Of a DNA stretch of 64,000 nt, positions 1 to 9,057 are shown in pieces. A program made the position numbers and the translations under genes. This stretch comes from Chitinophaga filiformis (GTDB lineage Bacteria > Bacteroidota > Bacteroidia > Chitinophagales > Chitinophagaceae): positions 62,001 through 126,000 of the forward strand of contig NZ_FNBN01000010.1 of the NCBI RefSeq assembly GCF_900102545.1, read 5' to 3'. Each line of letters opens with the position of its first letter. Positions within the stretch are counted from its first letter, which is position 1. The notes under the pieces are model-generated. The model made no database searches, was not told the origin of the DNA, and was given only the letters and a program-made list of their open reading frames with translations.

Positions 1-2
1 AA

Positions 3-56
3 CTACCTGAACCATTGTTTATATCAATAGATATTAGTGATATAAAGCTTGGATAA
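3..56 (+). CDS. Possible C-terminal end of an upstream gene (partial)
   Basis: One frame is open from the window edge to a TAA at 54-56, giving a protein-like tail ending in DIKLG. A good rho-independent terminator follows at 102-137, as expected at the end of a transcription unit. Only 17 codons are visible, so neither the frame nor a family can be confirmed. Confidence 0.2.
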   Translation, partial: LPEPLFISIDISDIKLG

Positions 57-101
57 ACAAATTGAATTCTTCGTCGTTGTGGAGAAAGAGATACCAGGTA
101 G

Positions 102-137
102 TAAGAGGCCCCTCGAAAGGAGTGGCCTTATTTTTTT
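102..137 (+). terminator. Rho-independent terminator
   Basis: An imperfect hairpin pairs TAAGAGGCCCCTC (102-114) with GGAGTGGCCTTA (119-130) around a GAAA-type loop. A run of seven T follows at 131-137. It ends whatever is transcribed from left of the window and sits only 12 bases before the first full gene. Confidence 0.7.
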
Positions 138-149
138 ATCTTGCAAATT

Positions 150-836
150 ATGAAAAATGAAAAAACGTACGTCTTTGTTCCCGGAGGATGGCACGGTGGT
201 TGGGCTTATGATCCGATAACTGACAGACTGGGGCAGCTAGGAAAAAAAAGCATCTCCTTAACCTTACCAGGCCTTGAAGCACACCCCTGCATACAAGACA
301 AGATAATAAATTTAGATACTCATATACAGTTCGTAATAGACATTTTGGTAGAAGGAAACTTTGCTAATGTAATCTTATGCGGTCATAGTTATGCCGGACT
401 AGTTATCACAGGTGTCGCAGATAAAATTCCGGAAAGGATAAATGCACTTGTTTACATTGATGCTTATATTCCGAAAGATGGAGATTCCTGCTGGAGCCTT
501 ACGAGTGATGTATATCGGGATCGCTTTGTAACCGGAGCAAGTAATGATGGCTTTACTGTTGCAGTTCCACCGGGGGCGGATGATCGGAGAAGACCACATC
601 CTCTGGCAACGTTCATGCAAAGTTTACATTTGAATGGAAATTATGAACAAGTCCTAAATCGTACGTTCATTTATCTAAGTGGATGGGAAGGAAGTCCTTT
701 TGTTAAACAATATGAGAATCTCAAAGATTCTCAGGATTGGAATATTGAAACAATACATTGCGGACACAATGTGATGAGAGAGTGTCCGGATAAATTGGTT
801 GATATTTTATATAGGCTGGAAGATAAATATAGTTAA
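150..836 (+). CDS. Alpha/beta hydrolase, EstC/plant-esterase-like
   Basis: This 228-residue cytosolic protein has no signal peptide and is about the usual length for small esterases of the alpha/beta-hydrolase fold (salicylate esterase/pyrethroid hydrolase-like group). The nucleophile elbow GHSYAG puts the catalytic serine at about residue 80. An early PGGWHGG stretch supplies the oxyanion region, and the GHNVMRE segment near residue 206 carries the likely catalytic histidine. The ATG at 150 is chosen over an in-frame TTG at 141. A terminator lies immediately upstream, so its promoter must be very close or overlap that terminator. It is followed by a non-coding gap before the Fic gene, and the substrate cannot be told from sequence. 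Confidence 0.85.
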   Translation: MKNEKTYVFVPGGWHGGWAYDPITDRLGQLGKKSISLTLPGLEAHPCIQDKIINLDTHIQFVIDILVEGNFANVILCGHSYAGLVITGVADKIPERINALVYIDAYIPKDGDSCWSLTSDVYRDRFVTGASNDGFTVAVPPGADDRRRPHPLATFMQSLHLNGNYEQVLNRTFIYLSGWEGSPFVKQYENLKDSQDWNIETIHCGHNVMRECPDKLVDILYRLEDKYS

Positions 837-1147
837 AGCGTGAAACGAATCGAATGAAAACCCAAAACACTTTCCATTGCCCTAATTTTTGAACCCAATG
901 CTATTGCAAATCAACAGAAAAGGGTGCTTTATGAGCTACCTTGAAAATTCAGCGTGCCAATGCCATTGTATCTGGGATGAGGGAATTATCCAATATCATT
1001 ATCATAAACATTGTCATAAATCATTATTATTCAATAGTTATCCTCTTTAATGCGGAGATTAAATGGCATATTCTCCGCATTATTTGCGTAAAAAACCCTT
1101 GTCTATGCGGTGAATATATCATATATTCGACGCAAAAGGTGCGTAGA

Positions 1148-2251
1148 ATGTATATCCATCAACTAAGAAATTGGCCACAATTCCAATGGGATAATGACGT
1201 GATTACCTCTCTTTTGGCCGAGGTGCGTCATAGACAGGGACGGCTTCTTGGCCGAATGGAAGGACTAGGTTTCCATTTACAGGAAGAAGCGACTCTGCAA
1301 ACCCTGACACTGGATGTGTTGAAATCAAGTGAAATCGAAGGTGAGGTGTTGAATCCCGATCAAGTGCGCTCCTCCATAGCGCGGCGCCTGGGAATGGATA
1401 TTGCCGGACTTGTACCGGCTGATCGTAACGTCGAGGGCGTAGTCGAAATGATGTTGGACGCGACTCAACGTTATTCCGCTACATTAACGCAGGATCGACT
1501 TTTTGGATGGCATGCAGCCCTCTTTCCAACAGGCCACAGTGGTATTCATAAAATCGTTGTTGGTGGCTGGCGTAATAATGTAAAGGAAGACCCAATGCAA
1601 GTTGTTTCCGGCCCAATGGGTCGTGAAACCGTGCATTTTCAGGCGCCGGATTCTGACCGTCTCCAACATGAGATAAACGCATTTTTAAAATGGCTCAATT
1701 CGCCGGAAAAAATTGACCCGGTTCTAAAAGCGGCGATTGCGCATCTATGGTTCGTCACCATCCATCCTTTTGATGATGGTAATGGACGTATCGCACGCGC
1801 TCTTGCGGATATGTTGCTTGCACGTGCCGATGAAAGCAATAAACGCTTTTATAGCATGTCCATGCAAATCAGGGCTGAGCGTAAGACCTATTACGACATC
1901 CTGGAAGAAACCCAAAAAGGAACATTGAATATAACAGAGTGGCTGCAATGGTTTCTTGCTTGCCTCAATCGTGCGATTGCTGCTACTGATAATACATTAG
2001 CCGCCGTCATGAGAAAAGCAAAATTCCGGGAACGTCCTGCAACACAGACGATCAATGACAGGCAAAAACTTATGTTGAATAAATTGCTCGATGGGTTTGA
2101 AGGAAAGCTCATTTCATCCAAATGGGCGAAGATTACAAAAGTATCTCAAGATACGGCTGTCCGTGATATCCAGGATTTAATCGAGCGTGGGCTTCTCATA
2201 AGAGAAGATGCAGGAGGAAGAAGTACAAGTTATATTTTAAAAGAAGAATAA
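1148..2251 (+). CDS. Fic family protein with N-terminal DUF4172-type region
   Basis: A 367-residue Fic-domain protein. Fic enzymes usually transfer AMP from ATP to a hydroxyl group on a target protein. The canonical motif HPFDDGNGRIAR is intact at residues 206-217, including the catalytic histidine. Upstream, SSEIEG at residues 60-65 matches the inhibitory (S/T)xxxE(G/N) motif, which makes this a self-inhibited class II Fic protein with an N-terminal inhibitory helix. The C-terminal ~80 residues resemble a winged helix, as in other long Fic proteins. The reading frame is open back to 941, but that part is AT-rich and unlike the family, so the ATG at 1148 (MYIHQLRNWP) is taken as the start. 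No dedicated antitoxin gene is adjacent, and the target is unknown. Confidence 0.92.
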   Translation: MYIHQLRNWPQFQWDNDVITSLLAEVRHRQGRLLGRMEGLGFHLQEEATLQTLTLDVLKSSEIEGEVLNPDQVRSSIARRLGMDIAGLVPADRNVEGVVEMMLDATQRYSATLTQDRLFGWHAALFPTGHSGIHKIVVGGWRNNVKEDPMQVVSGPMGRETVHFQAPDSDRLQHEINAFLKWLNSPEKIDPVLKAAIAHLWFVTIHPFDDGNGRIARALADMLLARADESNKRFYSMSMQIRAERKTYYDILEETQKGTLNITEWLQWFLACLNRAIAATDNTLAAVMRKAKFRERPATQTINDRQKLMLNKLLDGFEGKLISSKWAKITKVSQDTAVRDIQDLIERGLLIREDAGGRSTSYILKEE

Positions 2252-2513
2252 ACCGGAAAGGCCTTGTAAAATCAAAATGAAACGACTGGCTCAATCGATC
2301 AGTCATTTCTGTTCTAAGTGTCGCCACAGTAACATTTTGCAAACATTGCAAGGGACTTTCACAATCTCCTCTTCTCCAATTGGTAACATACCGATCACAT
2401 ACTCTCTTCGTCAGGGCGCTACAATCAAGCAATTAATACCATGCAGTGGGGCAAAAGTTTGCGTCTATAAGCTCTTGTGAAAGGGCGTGCTCAAATTGGT
2501 CACTTAACATATA

Positions 2514-2801
2514 TCAATGGGAATATCTGTGGAATAAAGGTATGTTATATCTGTGAGCAACCATTTCACAAACCTTATTGCTAATTCTTTCTTTAGTTGT
2601 TTTGAGCATATCAATAATCTCGGCGTTTGAATAAATCAGCTCTAATTTTTCGATATCGCGAATAAAAGATTGTTCATCTGTCATGAGAAGAGCCCTGGGA
2701 ATAATCAGATCCTGATCTCTTTCAGCATCCAACTGTTCCATCTTAACATCCCAAAATAAGTGCTTAGGAAAAACAGATGATATTTTAACAGCCTTATTCA
2801 C
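2514..2801 (-). CDS. DUF6922 domain protein
   Basis: A 95-residue protein with the DUF6922 signature FPKHLFWDV near the N-terminus, followed by the typical RALLM and IEKLELIYSN segments. A stop codon directly precedes the GTG at 2801, so GTG is the only start that keeps the conserved N-terminus. In other Bacteroidota, DUF6922 genes often sit beside AbiEii-type nucleotidyltransferase genes. No such partner is present here, so this may be an orphan left by rearrangement. The fold suggests an antitoxin-like or regulatory role, but no function is established. Confidence 0.7.
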   Translation of the reverse strand: MNKAVKISSVFPKHLFWDVKMEQLDAERDQDLIIPRALLMTDEQSFIRDIEKLELIYSNAEIIDMLKTTKERISNKVCEMVAHRYNIPLFHRYSH

Positions 2802-2823
2802 CTATTAAATTTACCAAATTCCA

Positions 2824-2858
2824 AAACAAAAAAGGCACCGACTTTCATCGATGCCTTT
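2824..2858 (-). terminator. Hairpin terminator, best on the minus strand
   Basis: AAAGGCACCGA (2831-2841) pairs with TCGATGCCTTT (2848-2858). The single C/A mismatch becomes a G-U pair in the minus-strand RNA, which is then followed by a T-rich tract. No intact minus-strand gene lies to its right, so it may be left over from a lost gene. Confidence 0.6.
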
Positions 2859-3403
2859 AATTCTTTACGCTTGGCCGCGCTATTCGTACCGACGACGGGA
2901 AATTCTTAGAACACTTAGAGGCATTACTGCAGCTTCTATTTGAAATTTCTGTTAACCTAAAATGTTCTGACGAGCAATAAATAATTGTAATTTAATGCTT
3001 TACGAACAACCATGCATTAAGCACGGGTATAACATTAATTTTAAAATTAAATATTTAACCTTATTAGGTCAGATCGATATATATATAGGAATATACTTAC
3101 CCTAACATGGGTGAATGATGATGCAAATCCTTCTGAGGCTTCATTATTTTTAGCGGGATTGGCTCGTCAGAATATGTCTATGTCGGATCAATAAGATATC
3201 AATGTATAAATTTATCTCGTTAGGCCCTTCTCTGTATAATTCGGGTACTGTGGATGTCTTTCTGAAGTTCTCTATTATTTGAATTACATTTATAAAAGGT
3301 TATAATATTAAATATTATACAAATTCAATATTAAAACACACCAATATCCAAATCGCCTAAACAATACTCCCTCGCCTTGCAGCTGGTCGTCATAATAAGC
3401 TTT

Positions 3404-3721
3404 TATTTAAGGTTACTGGCTAGGGTCTTATCCCCTTTTGTCAAAGCTGATCTTCAAAATGCCAGAGGCAGCACAATATATGACCGCTTCATGTTAGACA
3501 ATGCCAATGGACACGGTTCTGTCTGGAGTTTCCCGGATGGTGGTGGCCCTCCTGTGGCCATCGCAATCGGCGCACCTTTATTAACCTTTTGCCGGCCAGC
3601 TAAGTCCTAACCAAGAACAACTGTGGTTTACAGATCAGGCAAACGTTTCCCTTTACTCTGTACCGTTTCTTTCCCCGCCTACTTTTGGCAGTATATATGG
3701 TGTCCAAAAACCTATTCGGTA
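3404..3721 (+). pseudogene. Possible decayed coding fragment in two frames
   Basis: One frame reads GHGSVWSFPDGGGPPVAIAI and ends at 3610. The frame shifted relative to it reads SPNQEQLWFTDQANVSLYSV just after and stops at 3719-3721. Both segments have protein-like composition rich in D/N/G and polar residues. They lack a good start codon and are separated by stops, which suggests a frameshifted remnant. The family is not recognised, and chance is possible in so short a stretch. Confidence 0.2.
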
Positions 3722-3739
3722 ACTTTAGCTAACCATTAT

Positions 3740-3769
3740 GAATAAAGCCCCCGACACTGCCGAGGGCTT
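3740..3769 (-). terminator. Terminator-like hairpin
   Basis: AAGCCCCCG (3745-3753) pairs with CGAGGGCTT (3761-3769). The one imperfect position pairs as G-U only in the minus-strand RNA. The T-tract on either strand is short. It follows the possible decayed fragment on the plus strand. Confidence 0.45.
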
Positions 3770-4186
3770 CCTTATTATTTCACTTTACGTTTGCTCTTCT
3801 TTATGGCTGTCAGTCGAATTAATAGAGGATACAGGTAAAACTCTGAAACACCGTCTTTCATAGTTTCGCAATAGTTCTTCAAATCGCTGCAAATCACATA
3901 TTTGAATGCGGTCACACCTAAGTTCACAACATAACACTCATTAGCCATTACCTACTATGGATCAAATATTTACATCAATCCGCAGCAAACCACCATGACC
4001 GTTTAAAAAGTGTATCGGCGCTAAGTATATTTCTCACACTTATCTCTTTATTGCGTCATTGCACGGCATATACTGCCATAATCTCAGACAAGAGATGGCA
4101 ATGCTCATAATAGTAAACAAAATAGATGCTGGTAGTATCGACGCATTTAAAGAGAAAAACTCCTGGGGGTAACAGTAAACAACTGT

Positions 4187-5512
4187 TCAAAATTCAGGCA
4201 TCTTATCTATCGTTATTTTGTAAATTCTCCAATGGCTCTGATCCGCTATGTATAGTGTATTGTCCGGCCCCACTATAAGCCCATTTTCGCAGTAGCCGAA
4301 ATTACGATTAACATCCAATGTATACACCATCCCCTTCGCAGAAATCATCCTTATTTTGTGCCCTCTGTCAAAAACAAAGACATTCCCTTTTTTATCTGCA
4401 GCAATTGCTGTAGGTTCCTCTATGGTAGCTTGTAACAATGGTCCATCCCATGCACCACGTCCGGAGACCAATGTCTTTACCGTTCCATCAGGCGTAATCT
4501 TTCTAACCGCTGAGTTACCCCAATCTGCAACATAGACATTGTCTAATGAATCAACTGTCTCACTCTGTATGAGATGGAAAGACGCGAAATTTCTTGGCCC
4601 ATCAGTAAAACCAAACCAGCTTTGTCCAGCTATTGTTGTAACGTCTCCTGATGGGGTAATACGACGTATTCTGTAATTAAGTTCATCATTAACAATAATA
4701 TTTCCCTGGCTATCCATAACCATGGTCAAAGGGCAATTAAACTTCGCTGAAGCGCCATTTCCATCTGCAAATCCAGGGTTGGGGATTGCGTTTCCTCCAG
4801 CAAGCAGGCTAATTACGCCTGATGGCGTACGTTTATAAATAGCATTATCATTGCGGTCGGAGACATACATATTACCTTGTTTATCCACAATGACATCTCC
4901 CGGATTGTTCCAGCTATCGTTAGGACCCGTGGGATTATATGGACTTGGATACAATCCAGGCATCGTTGTAACTACTCCTTCTGGCGTAATCTTTCTGACC
5001 TTTTTTACATCCACGACATACAAATTCCCTTGATTATCAACTTCAAGCCCACGTAAGGAGCCGAATGATGCTTCGGACCCTATACCATCCAAATGGCCAT
5101 CCGGTCCGTTATATTCATCTTGCGACGAACCACCACCACCTGCCAAAAGTGTGGCACTCGCTTTCAAATAAGACTGATCTTGTATAATCCTAAATGTCAC
5201 TGTCCTGCCAGCAGATTTTATTAACAAAGTCGCTGTACGCATACCATACCACCCTAGATTCACATCATATCGGAAAGAAACAGTTGCATTACCTATCCCG
5301 GAAGTTGGAGAAAGAATACGCAACCATGATTCACTTCCGCTTATTTCCCAGCTATCATTTGTTAATATCTTTACCGAATCCACACCTGACCAGAAACTCA
5401 CCCGAAGTGAGTCTTTCGTAACAATCAGTATCTGATTTTCTTTCTTTTGGCATGAACTAAAACAAAGTACAGTCACAAAGCAAAGGAAGGAAACTAGTCG
5501 TATTAGTCGCAT
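4187..5512 (-). CDS. BACON-domain, NHL-repeat lipoprotein
   Basis: A 441-residue surface or periplasmic lipoprotein. The N-terminal signal ends in the lipobox CFSSC, placing the lipidated cysteine at residue 21. Residues ~35-112 form a BACON-type immunoglobulin-like domain (SWEISGSESWLRI, then TVSFRYDVN), common in Bacteroidota carbohydrate-binding proteins. From about residue 120 to the end are NHL repeats, seen as recurring NxYVxD and VRKITPxGxVTT units, which form a beta-propeller. The combination suggests binding of a ligand or glycan outside the cell; no catalytic motif is seen. It stands alone, and divergent from it at 5770 is the serine recombinase. Confidence 0.88.
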   Translation of the reverse strand: MRLIRLVSFLCFVTVLCFSSCQKKENQILIVTKDSLRVSFWSGVDSVKILTNDSWEISGSESWLRILSPTSGIGNATVSFRYDVNLGWYGMRTATLLIKSAGRTVTFRIIQDQSYLKASATLLAGGGGSSQDEYNGPDGHLDGIGSEASFGSLRGLEVDNQGNLYVVDVKKVRKITPEGVVTTMPGLYPSPYNPTGPNDSWNNPGDVIVDKQGNMYVSDRNDNAIYKRTPSGVISLLAGGNAIPNPGFADGNGASAKFNCPLTMVMDSQGNIIVNDELNYRIRRITPSGDVTTIAGQSWFGFTDGPRNFASFHLIQSETVDSLDNVYVADWGNSAVRKITPDGTVKTLVSGRGAWDGPLLQATIEEPTAIAADKKGNVFVFDRGHKIRMISAKGMVYTLDVNRNFGYCENGLIVGPDNTLYIADQSHWRIYKITIDKMPEF

Positions 5513-5769
5513 AGGTATTTTAATCTAAATATGAACAAAGATAATAATATATCCATATCCAGTGTACCACATGGATAGGAATTGTCTAACTACTGTGAAA
5601 ATGGTATTGGATTCAAACCTTTCCTCTATGAAAGTGAGTAACTTTTTCATTCATTTGCCACATTTACTACTGCGGCCCTTGAAATACGAAATACTAGAAG
5701 TTTAGCACAACTGTAAATGGTACCTTACGACTGAAAACCTTTTTTCCACCCGATAAAAAGGTAAGCAAT

Positions 5770-7344
5770 ATGGTTATGAAAGCGGTCGGATATATGCGTC
5801 TGAGCGTCAAAGACCAGTCCTGCTATTCTCTTGAGGCTCAGGAGATAGCCATAAGAGAATACTGCGCCAAACATGACCTCGAACTTGTCGATCTATTTAG
5901 AGACAATGGTCAGTCAAGTAGCACCTTCAACAGAATAGATTTCAAATTATTAGAAGCCTTCATAAAAAGGAACAAAGGGCAAATCCAGTATCTGATTGTC
6001 ATGGAACATGACCGGTTCAGTAGAGATCTTTCGAAAGCGCTGTTAAAAATCAACACACTGAAAAACAAATACGGAATCAAGGTCGTATCTGTTGATGAAC
6101 CCCTAGATATTGACCTCTCAAATCCTACAACATTTATCAACCGAGCATCCAAATATACTACGGCCAATGCCGAATTATTGAATATAAAATCCAGAACCAA
6201 AAGGGGTATTAGAACAGCAAAATTAGCCGGGAGATTCATCAACAAGGCGCCATTCGGCTATCGCAATACCCGGGATATTTTGGGAAAAGGAACATTGCTT
6301 CTTGAAGAAAGTGAAGCCAAAATAGTTCGCAATATTGTTACCGATTATCTCTGCGGCCTGTCTTTTAAAGAGATAACCCACCATGCACAACAAGCAGGCT
6401 ACTATCTGATGGGACACAATTCTGTCAAACGATTATTAGGTAACTGCGTTTATGCCGGACTTATTCCGATAAAGACTGAAACCGGACACCTCAAATACGT
6501 AAAGGCACTACACGAAACGGTAATAGAGGAAGCTGACTTTTGGCGTGTACAAGAGCTGTTGAATGACACCAAGCGACCAAAGCTTAAACTTAACAGGGAA
6601 TTTTCATTAAAGGGCTTATTGAGATGCCATTGCGGTAAGTATATGACCGCTGGTTGGAGTAAAGGCCAAAGGCAGTATTATCTGTACTACCATTGTATAA
6701 ATCACCCTGCGCCAAACGTGCCAGGCAGAAAAATTCATGATCAGTATGAGAAGATATTAACCTTATTAAAACTAACACCTCAGCAATTAATATATCTAAA
6801 TAACCAGGTGCGCACAAAGTTGGAAATATCAATGGAAGATGACAAAGCGCAGATAAATGCAAGGAAAAGTATGCTCAAAGAGCTGGACGACCGGATGGAA
6901 TCACTCGAAGAATCCTATATAGAAAAGCGCCTTGATTACAAGACTTTTGATAAGTGGTCTAAAAGATATAACATTGATCGCACGCAACAGGAAAAACATA
7001 TAGAGGATCTGGAGGAAAACATTGATGTGCAATTTCAGGTAGTGGGAGCGTTTTTGGAAAACCTGAGTTGCATTCATGACATTTACAATCTGTTAGATCC
7101 ATTTCAAAAACTGGCTCTTTCAAGACTTATTTTCAGACATGGCTTTCTCTGGGAAGATGGCCTGCTGTCCACACATCATATATGCTTAGCATTATCTCAT
7201 AATATCACTAGACTTCACCAGGCTGACCTCCTAAAAAATTGTGTGCAGGACTCGGGTATTACTCTGCAGAAAACGGTATGGTGCAATAAGTATGATGTTG
7301 GGAATAACTGGATTAACAATAGAAAATTCTGGCTCGGCAAGTAA
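5770..7344 (+). CDS. Large serine recombinase
   Basis: A 524-residue site-specific DNA recombinase of the large serine family. Residues 1-150 are the resolvase-type catalytic domain: GYMRLSVKDQ carries the nucleophilic Ser12, and EHDRFSRD carries the conserved arginines. Residues ~160-270 match the recombinase domain. At ~285-315 there is a zinc-ribbon-like segment (LRCHCGKY ... YYHC), followed by a long coiled coil (~355-415). The second cysteine pair of the ribbon is incomplete (YHCINHP), a possible divergence. The length is typical of integrases of integrative elements. No relaxase, phage or cargo genes accompany it, so it may be the last recognisable gene of a decayed element. The start is ATG at 5770; 5776 is also possible. 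Confidence 0.93.
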   Translation: MVMKAVGYMRLSVKDQSCYSLEAQEIAIREYCAKHDLELVDLFRDNGQSSSTFNRIDFKLLEAFIKRNKGQIQYLIVMEHDRFSRDLSKALLKINTLKNKYGIKVVSVDEPLDIDLSNPTTFINRASKYTTANAELLNIKSRTKRGIRTAKLAGRFINKAPFGYRNTRDILGKGTLLLEESEAKIVRNIVTDYLCGLSFKEITHHAQQAGYYLMGHNSVKRLLGNCVYAGLIPIKTETGHLKYVKALHETVIEEADFWRVQELLNDTKRPKLKLNREFSLKGLLRCHCGKYMTAGWSKGQRQYYLYYHCINHPAPNVPGRKIHDQYEKILTLLKLTPQQLIYLNNQVRTKLEISMEDDKAQINARKSMLKELDDRMESLEESYIEKRLDYKTFDKWSKRYNIDRTQQEKHIEDLEENIDVQFQVVGAFLENLSCIHDIYNLLDPFQKLALSRLIFRHGFLWEDGLLSTHHICLALSHNITRLHQADLLKNCVQDSGITLQKTVWCNKYDVGNNWINNRKFWLGK

Positions 7345-7925
7345 AATCAAATAACAGATCATATTAGCATATTGCCCGGATCTTGAGTTAATTCCAAAGT
7401 TAAAATATTTAACCCAATCAACTTGACATATATTCCTATTTTGTCGTTCATTTCCGACCTAGAACTCAACAAAGTACTAGATATCAACTTTTACATAGCA
7501 GCAGAAGCAAATTTGAAACAAATTCAAAAACTTAGTAAAACGAAGAAAAACTAAACCTAGGCACCGTCGGAAAACCCATAAACGACAATTTCATGTCAAT
7601 TTTCACTAAGTTTACCGTACCATTTTAATCGCCATCCAACCAAAAAATACTCTGAAGGCCATTGATTTAATGTAGGTCATAAATCAAGAAATAGTCACTT
7701 AAAGGCTTATCCGCAAAGGCTACCTCTTCTCAGCATCTTTTCTAAGGATTTGGGATGCTTGTAATCTCATCCCATTTCGATCCAATGTTATGTTTGCTGT
7801 CTTAAATTTTTAGATAATTGCTGACGGATTTCTTATTATGCTTTTCCCTAGCCTAGTAACTGCTATTAACGTTTGAAATACCGCTACTGCTAAGATGACT
7901 CACAGGTGCACCTGATATTTGAATC
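7345..7925. other. AT-rich intergenic stretch
   Basis: About 580 bases downstream of the recombinase with no supported gene, RNA or clear terminator. Stops are dense in all frames. If the recombinase element's attachment site adjoins its integrase, this is one of the two places to look. Confidence 0.5.
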
Positions 7926-8240
7926 CTAATTTCTTGTTAATGTAGTTGTAGTTGGAAACTCTTGATACCCAGAAGACCCAGGCTTCCCTGGATACCATGC
8001 AGGTTCTTCAGATTTCGGCGGCGTTGGACGCTTTCGCGGAATGTAACCAGGGTTGTTTAATTTTCCCACATTAGTTGTTGTTTCAATTTCCCAGTCATGG
8101 TCATCTTGTCTATATTGTGCCCATTCAATTTGGTCTTTGGTCAGGGTAGGGTTATTCGCGCCCCATTGAGTTGTTTCACAAGCATTCCAAGTACCCAGGA
8201 AAAATACCAAACTCAAAAAACAAATTGGACTATTTTTCAT
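7926..8240 (-). CDS. Small hypothetical lipoprotein
   Basis: 104 residues starting MKNSPICFLSL, with a hydrophobic signal and a likely lipobox ending in cysteine (TWNAC), so probably anchored in the outer membrane. The mature part is short, hydrophilic and rich in Pro, Trp and Tyr, with no known domain. The start overlaps the end of the upstream barrel gene by 11 bases, indicating translational coupling. An in-frame ATG at 8258 would give a longer N-terminus that fits a signal peptide less well. The function is unknown; it probably partners the barrel protein. Confidence 0.65.
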   Translation of the reverse strand: MKNSPICFLSLVFFLGTWNACETTQWGANNPTLTKDQIEWAQYRQDDHDWEIETTTNVGKLNNPGYIPRKRPTPPKSEEPAWYPGKPGSSGYQEFPTTTTLTRN

Positions 8241-9057
8241 AATTTTTCTTTTTGTCATGTTGATGAGTTTTTAGATAATTGAAGTAATAACCAATCGATA
8301 CTCCAAAACGCATAGGTTGTAAAACATAATCTGTCGCTTGTAAATTGATAAGAATTGGAACCTTTTTGAAGAATAAGATACTTGAAGATATACAGGTGCT
8401 AATATCATAACCAGTCCATTCAACGATGACGTTATTTTTTCTGAAAATAGGAAAAGCAACACTCACAAAAGGATTGAAATGACCGCTATTATTAAGGTCT
8501 AAATCATTGTCTTTTCGAAATAGACCATTTCCAGCGCCCGCGGTGAAGGCTATATAGCTAAACGGCTCTCCAAATGCTTTTTTTTCTGATCTAAAAAATA
8601 CTGTCCCGGTACCAAAATAACTTTTCTGTACTGGAATTGCGTGTTTTTCAACGCGCCAGTTCGTTATATTACATACACCCAACTTTAAGAAAAGAACTTT
8701 TAGAAACAATCTGTTAATGGATATATCGAGACCTCCTTCGCCGAGATTTCCTATGCTGCCATAAGTATTGGACAGTCCAAAGATGTTTACGGTTGCGCCT
8801 ACCCCAATGTATTTATAAGGATCTCCTAGTCCAAGATAGACCCCCACGTTTCCATCCGGCTTTGCTATTCTTCCGCCTCTGACTCTATTTTGCCCAGCAA
8901 GACCAATTCCTGCAGTACCTAAATGTCCACCCACCCCTGAAGGGTTTAAAAAAGATATCGCAGCCAATGATAGGCTGTTACCCTTTTGCCCAAAACAGTC
9001 TATAATTGAAAAGAACGCAAGGAAAATAAATAGACTTGAATGAAAATAAATTTTCAT
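8230..9057 (-). CDS. Putative outer-membrane beta-barrel protein
   Basis: 275 residues with a clear signal peptide (MKIYFHSSLFIFLAFFSIID, cleavage probably after CFGQ). The mature part alternates hydrophobic and polar residues with many glycines and aromatics (for example VGVYLGLGDPYKYIGVGATV and FGVSIGYYF), as in transmembrane beta-strands. No specific family is recognised. It forms a two-gene unit with the overlapping small lipoprotein downstream. Codon and base use are AT-rich like the surrounding accessory region. Confidence 0.65.
   Translation of the reverse strand: MKIYFHSSLFIFLAFFSIIDCFGQKGNSLSLAAISFLNPSGVGGHLGTAGIGLAGQNRVRGGRIAKPDGNVGVYLGLGDPYKYIGVGATVNIFGLSNTYGSIGNLGEGGLDISINRLFLKVLFLKLGVCNITNWRVEKHAIPVQKSYFGTGTVFFRSEKKAFGEPFSYIAFTAGAGNGLFRKDNDLDLNNSGHFNPFVSVAFPIFRKNNVIVEWTGYDISTCISSSILFFKKVPILINLQATDYVLQPMRFGVSIGYYFNYLKTHQHDKKKNYEK

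Larger units (their letters stand above)
2859..4186. other. Gene-poor AT-rich stretch
   Basis: No intact gene is supported over about 1.3 kb. The contents are a possible decayed coding fragment (3404-3721), a terminator-like hairpin (3745-3769), and otherwise AT-rich sequence with stops in every frame. The left part contains short AT runs (for example around 3080) but no recognisable insertion sequence ends. Confidence 0.5.

Noticed and set aside
941..1147. N-terminal extension of the Fic reading frame
   Set aside because: The 69 extra codons are AT-rich, hydrophobic and unlike any Fic N-terminus, while the family-like start MYIHQLRNWP follows at 1148.
2196..2480. Open frames on both strands between the Fic and DUF6922 genes
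   Set aside because: Neither frame has a recognisable motif or a good start, and the minus-strand frame runs into the Fic gene. No gene is supported in this 260-base gap.
5740..5769. Attachment site directly before the recombinase
   Set aside because: A short AAAACC/AAAGGT-like symmetry is visible, but no second copy was found in the window, so an att site cannot be claimed.
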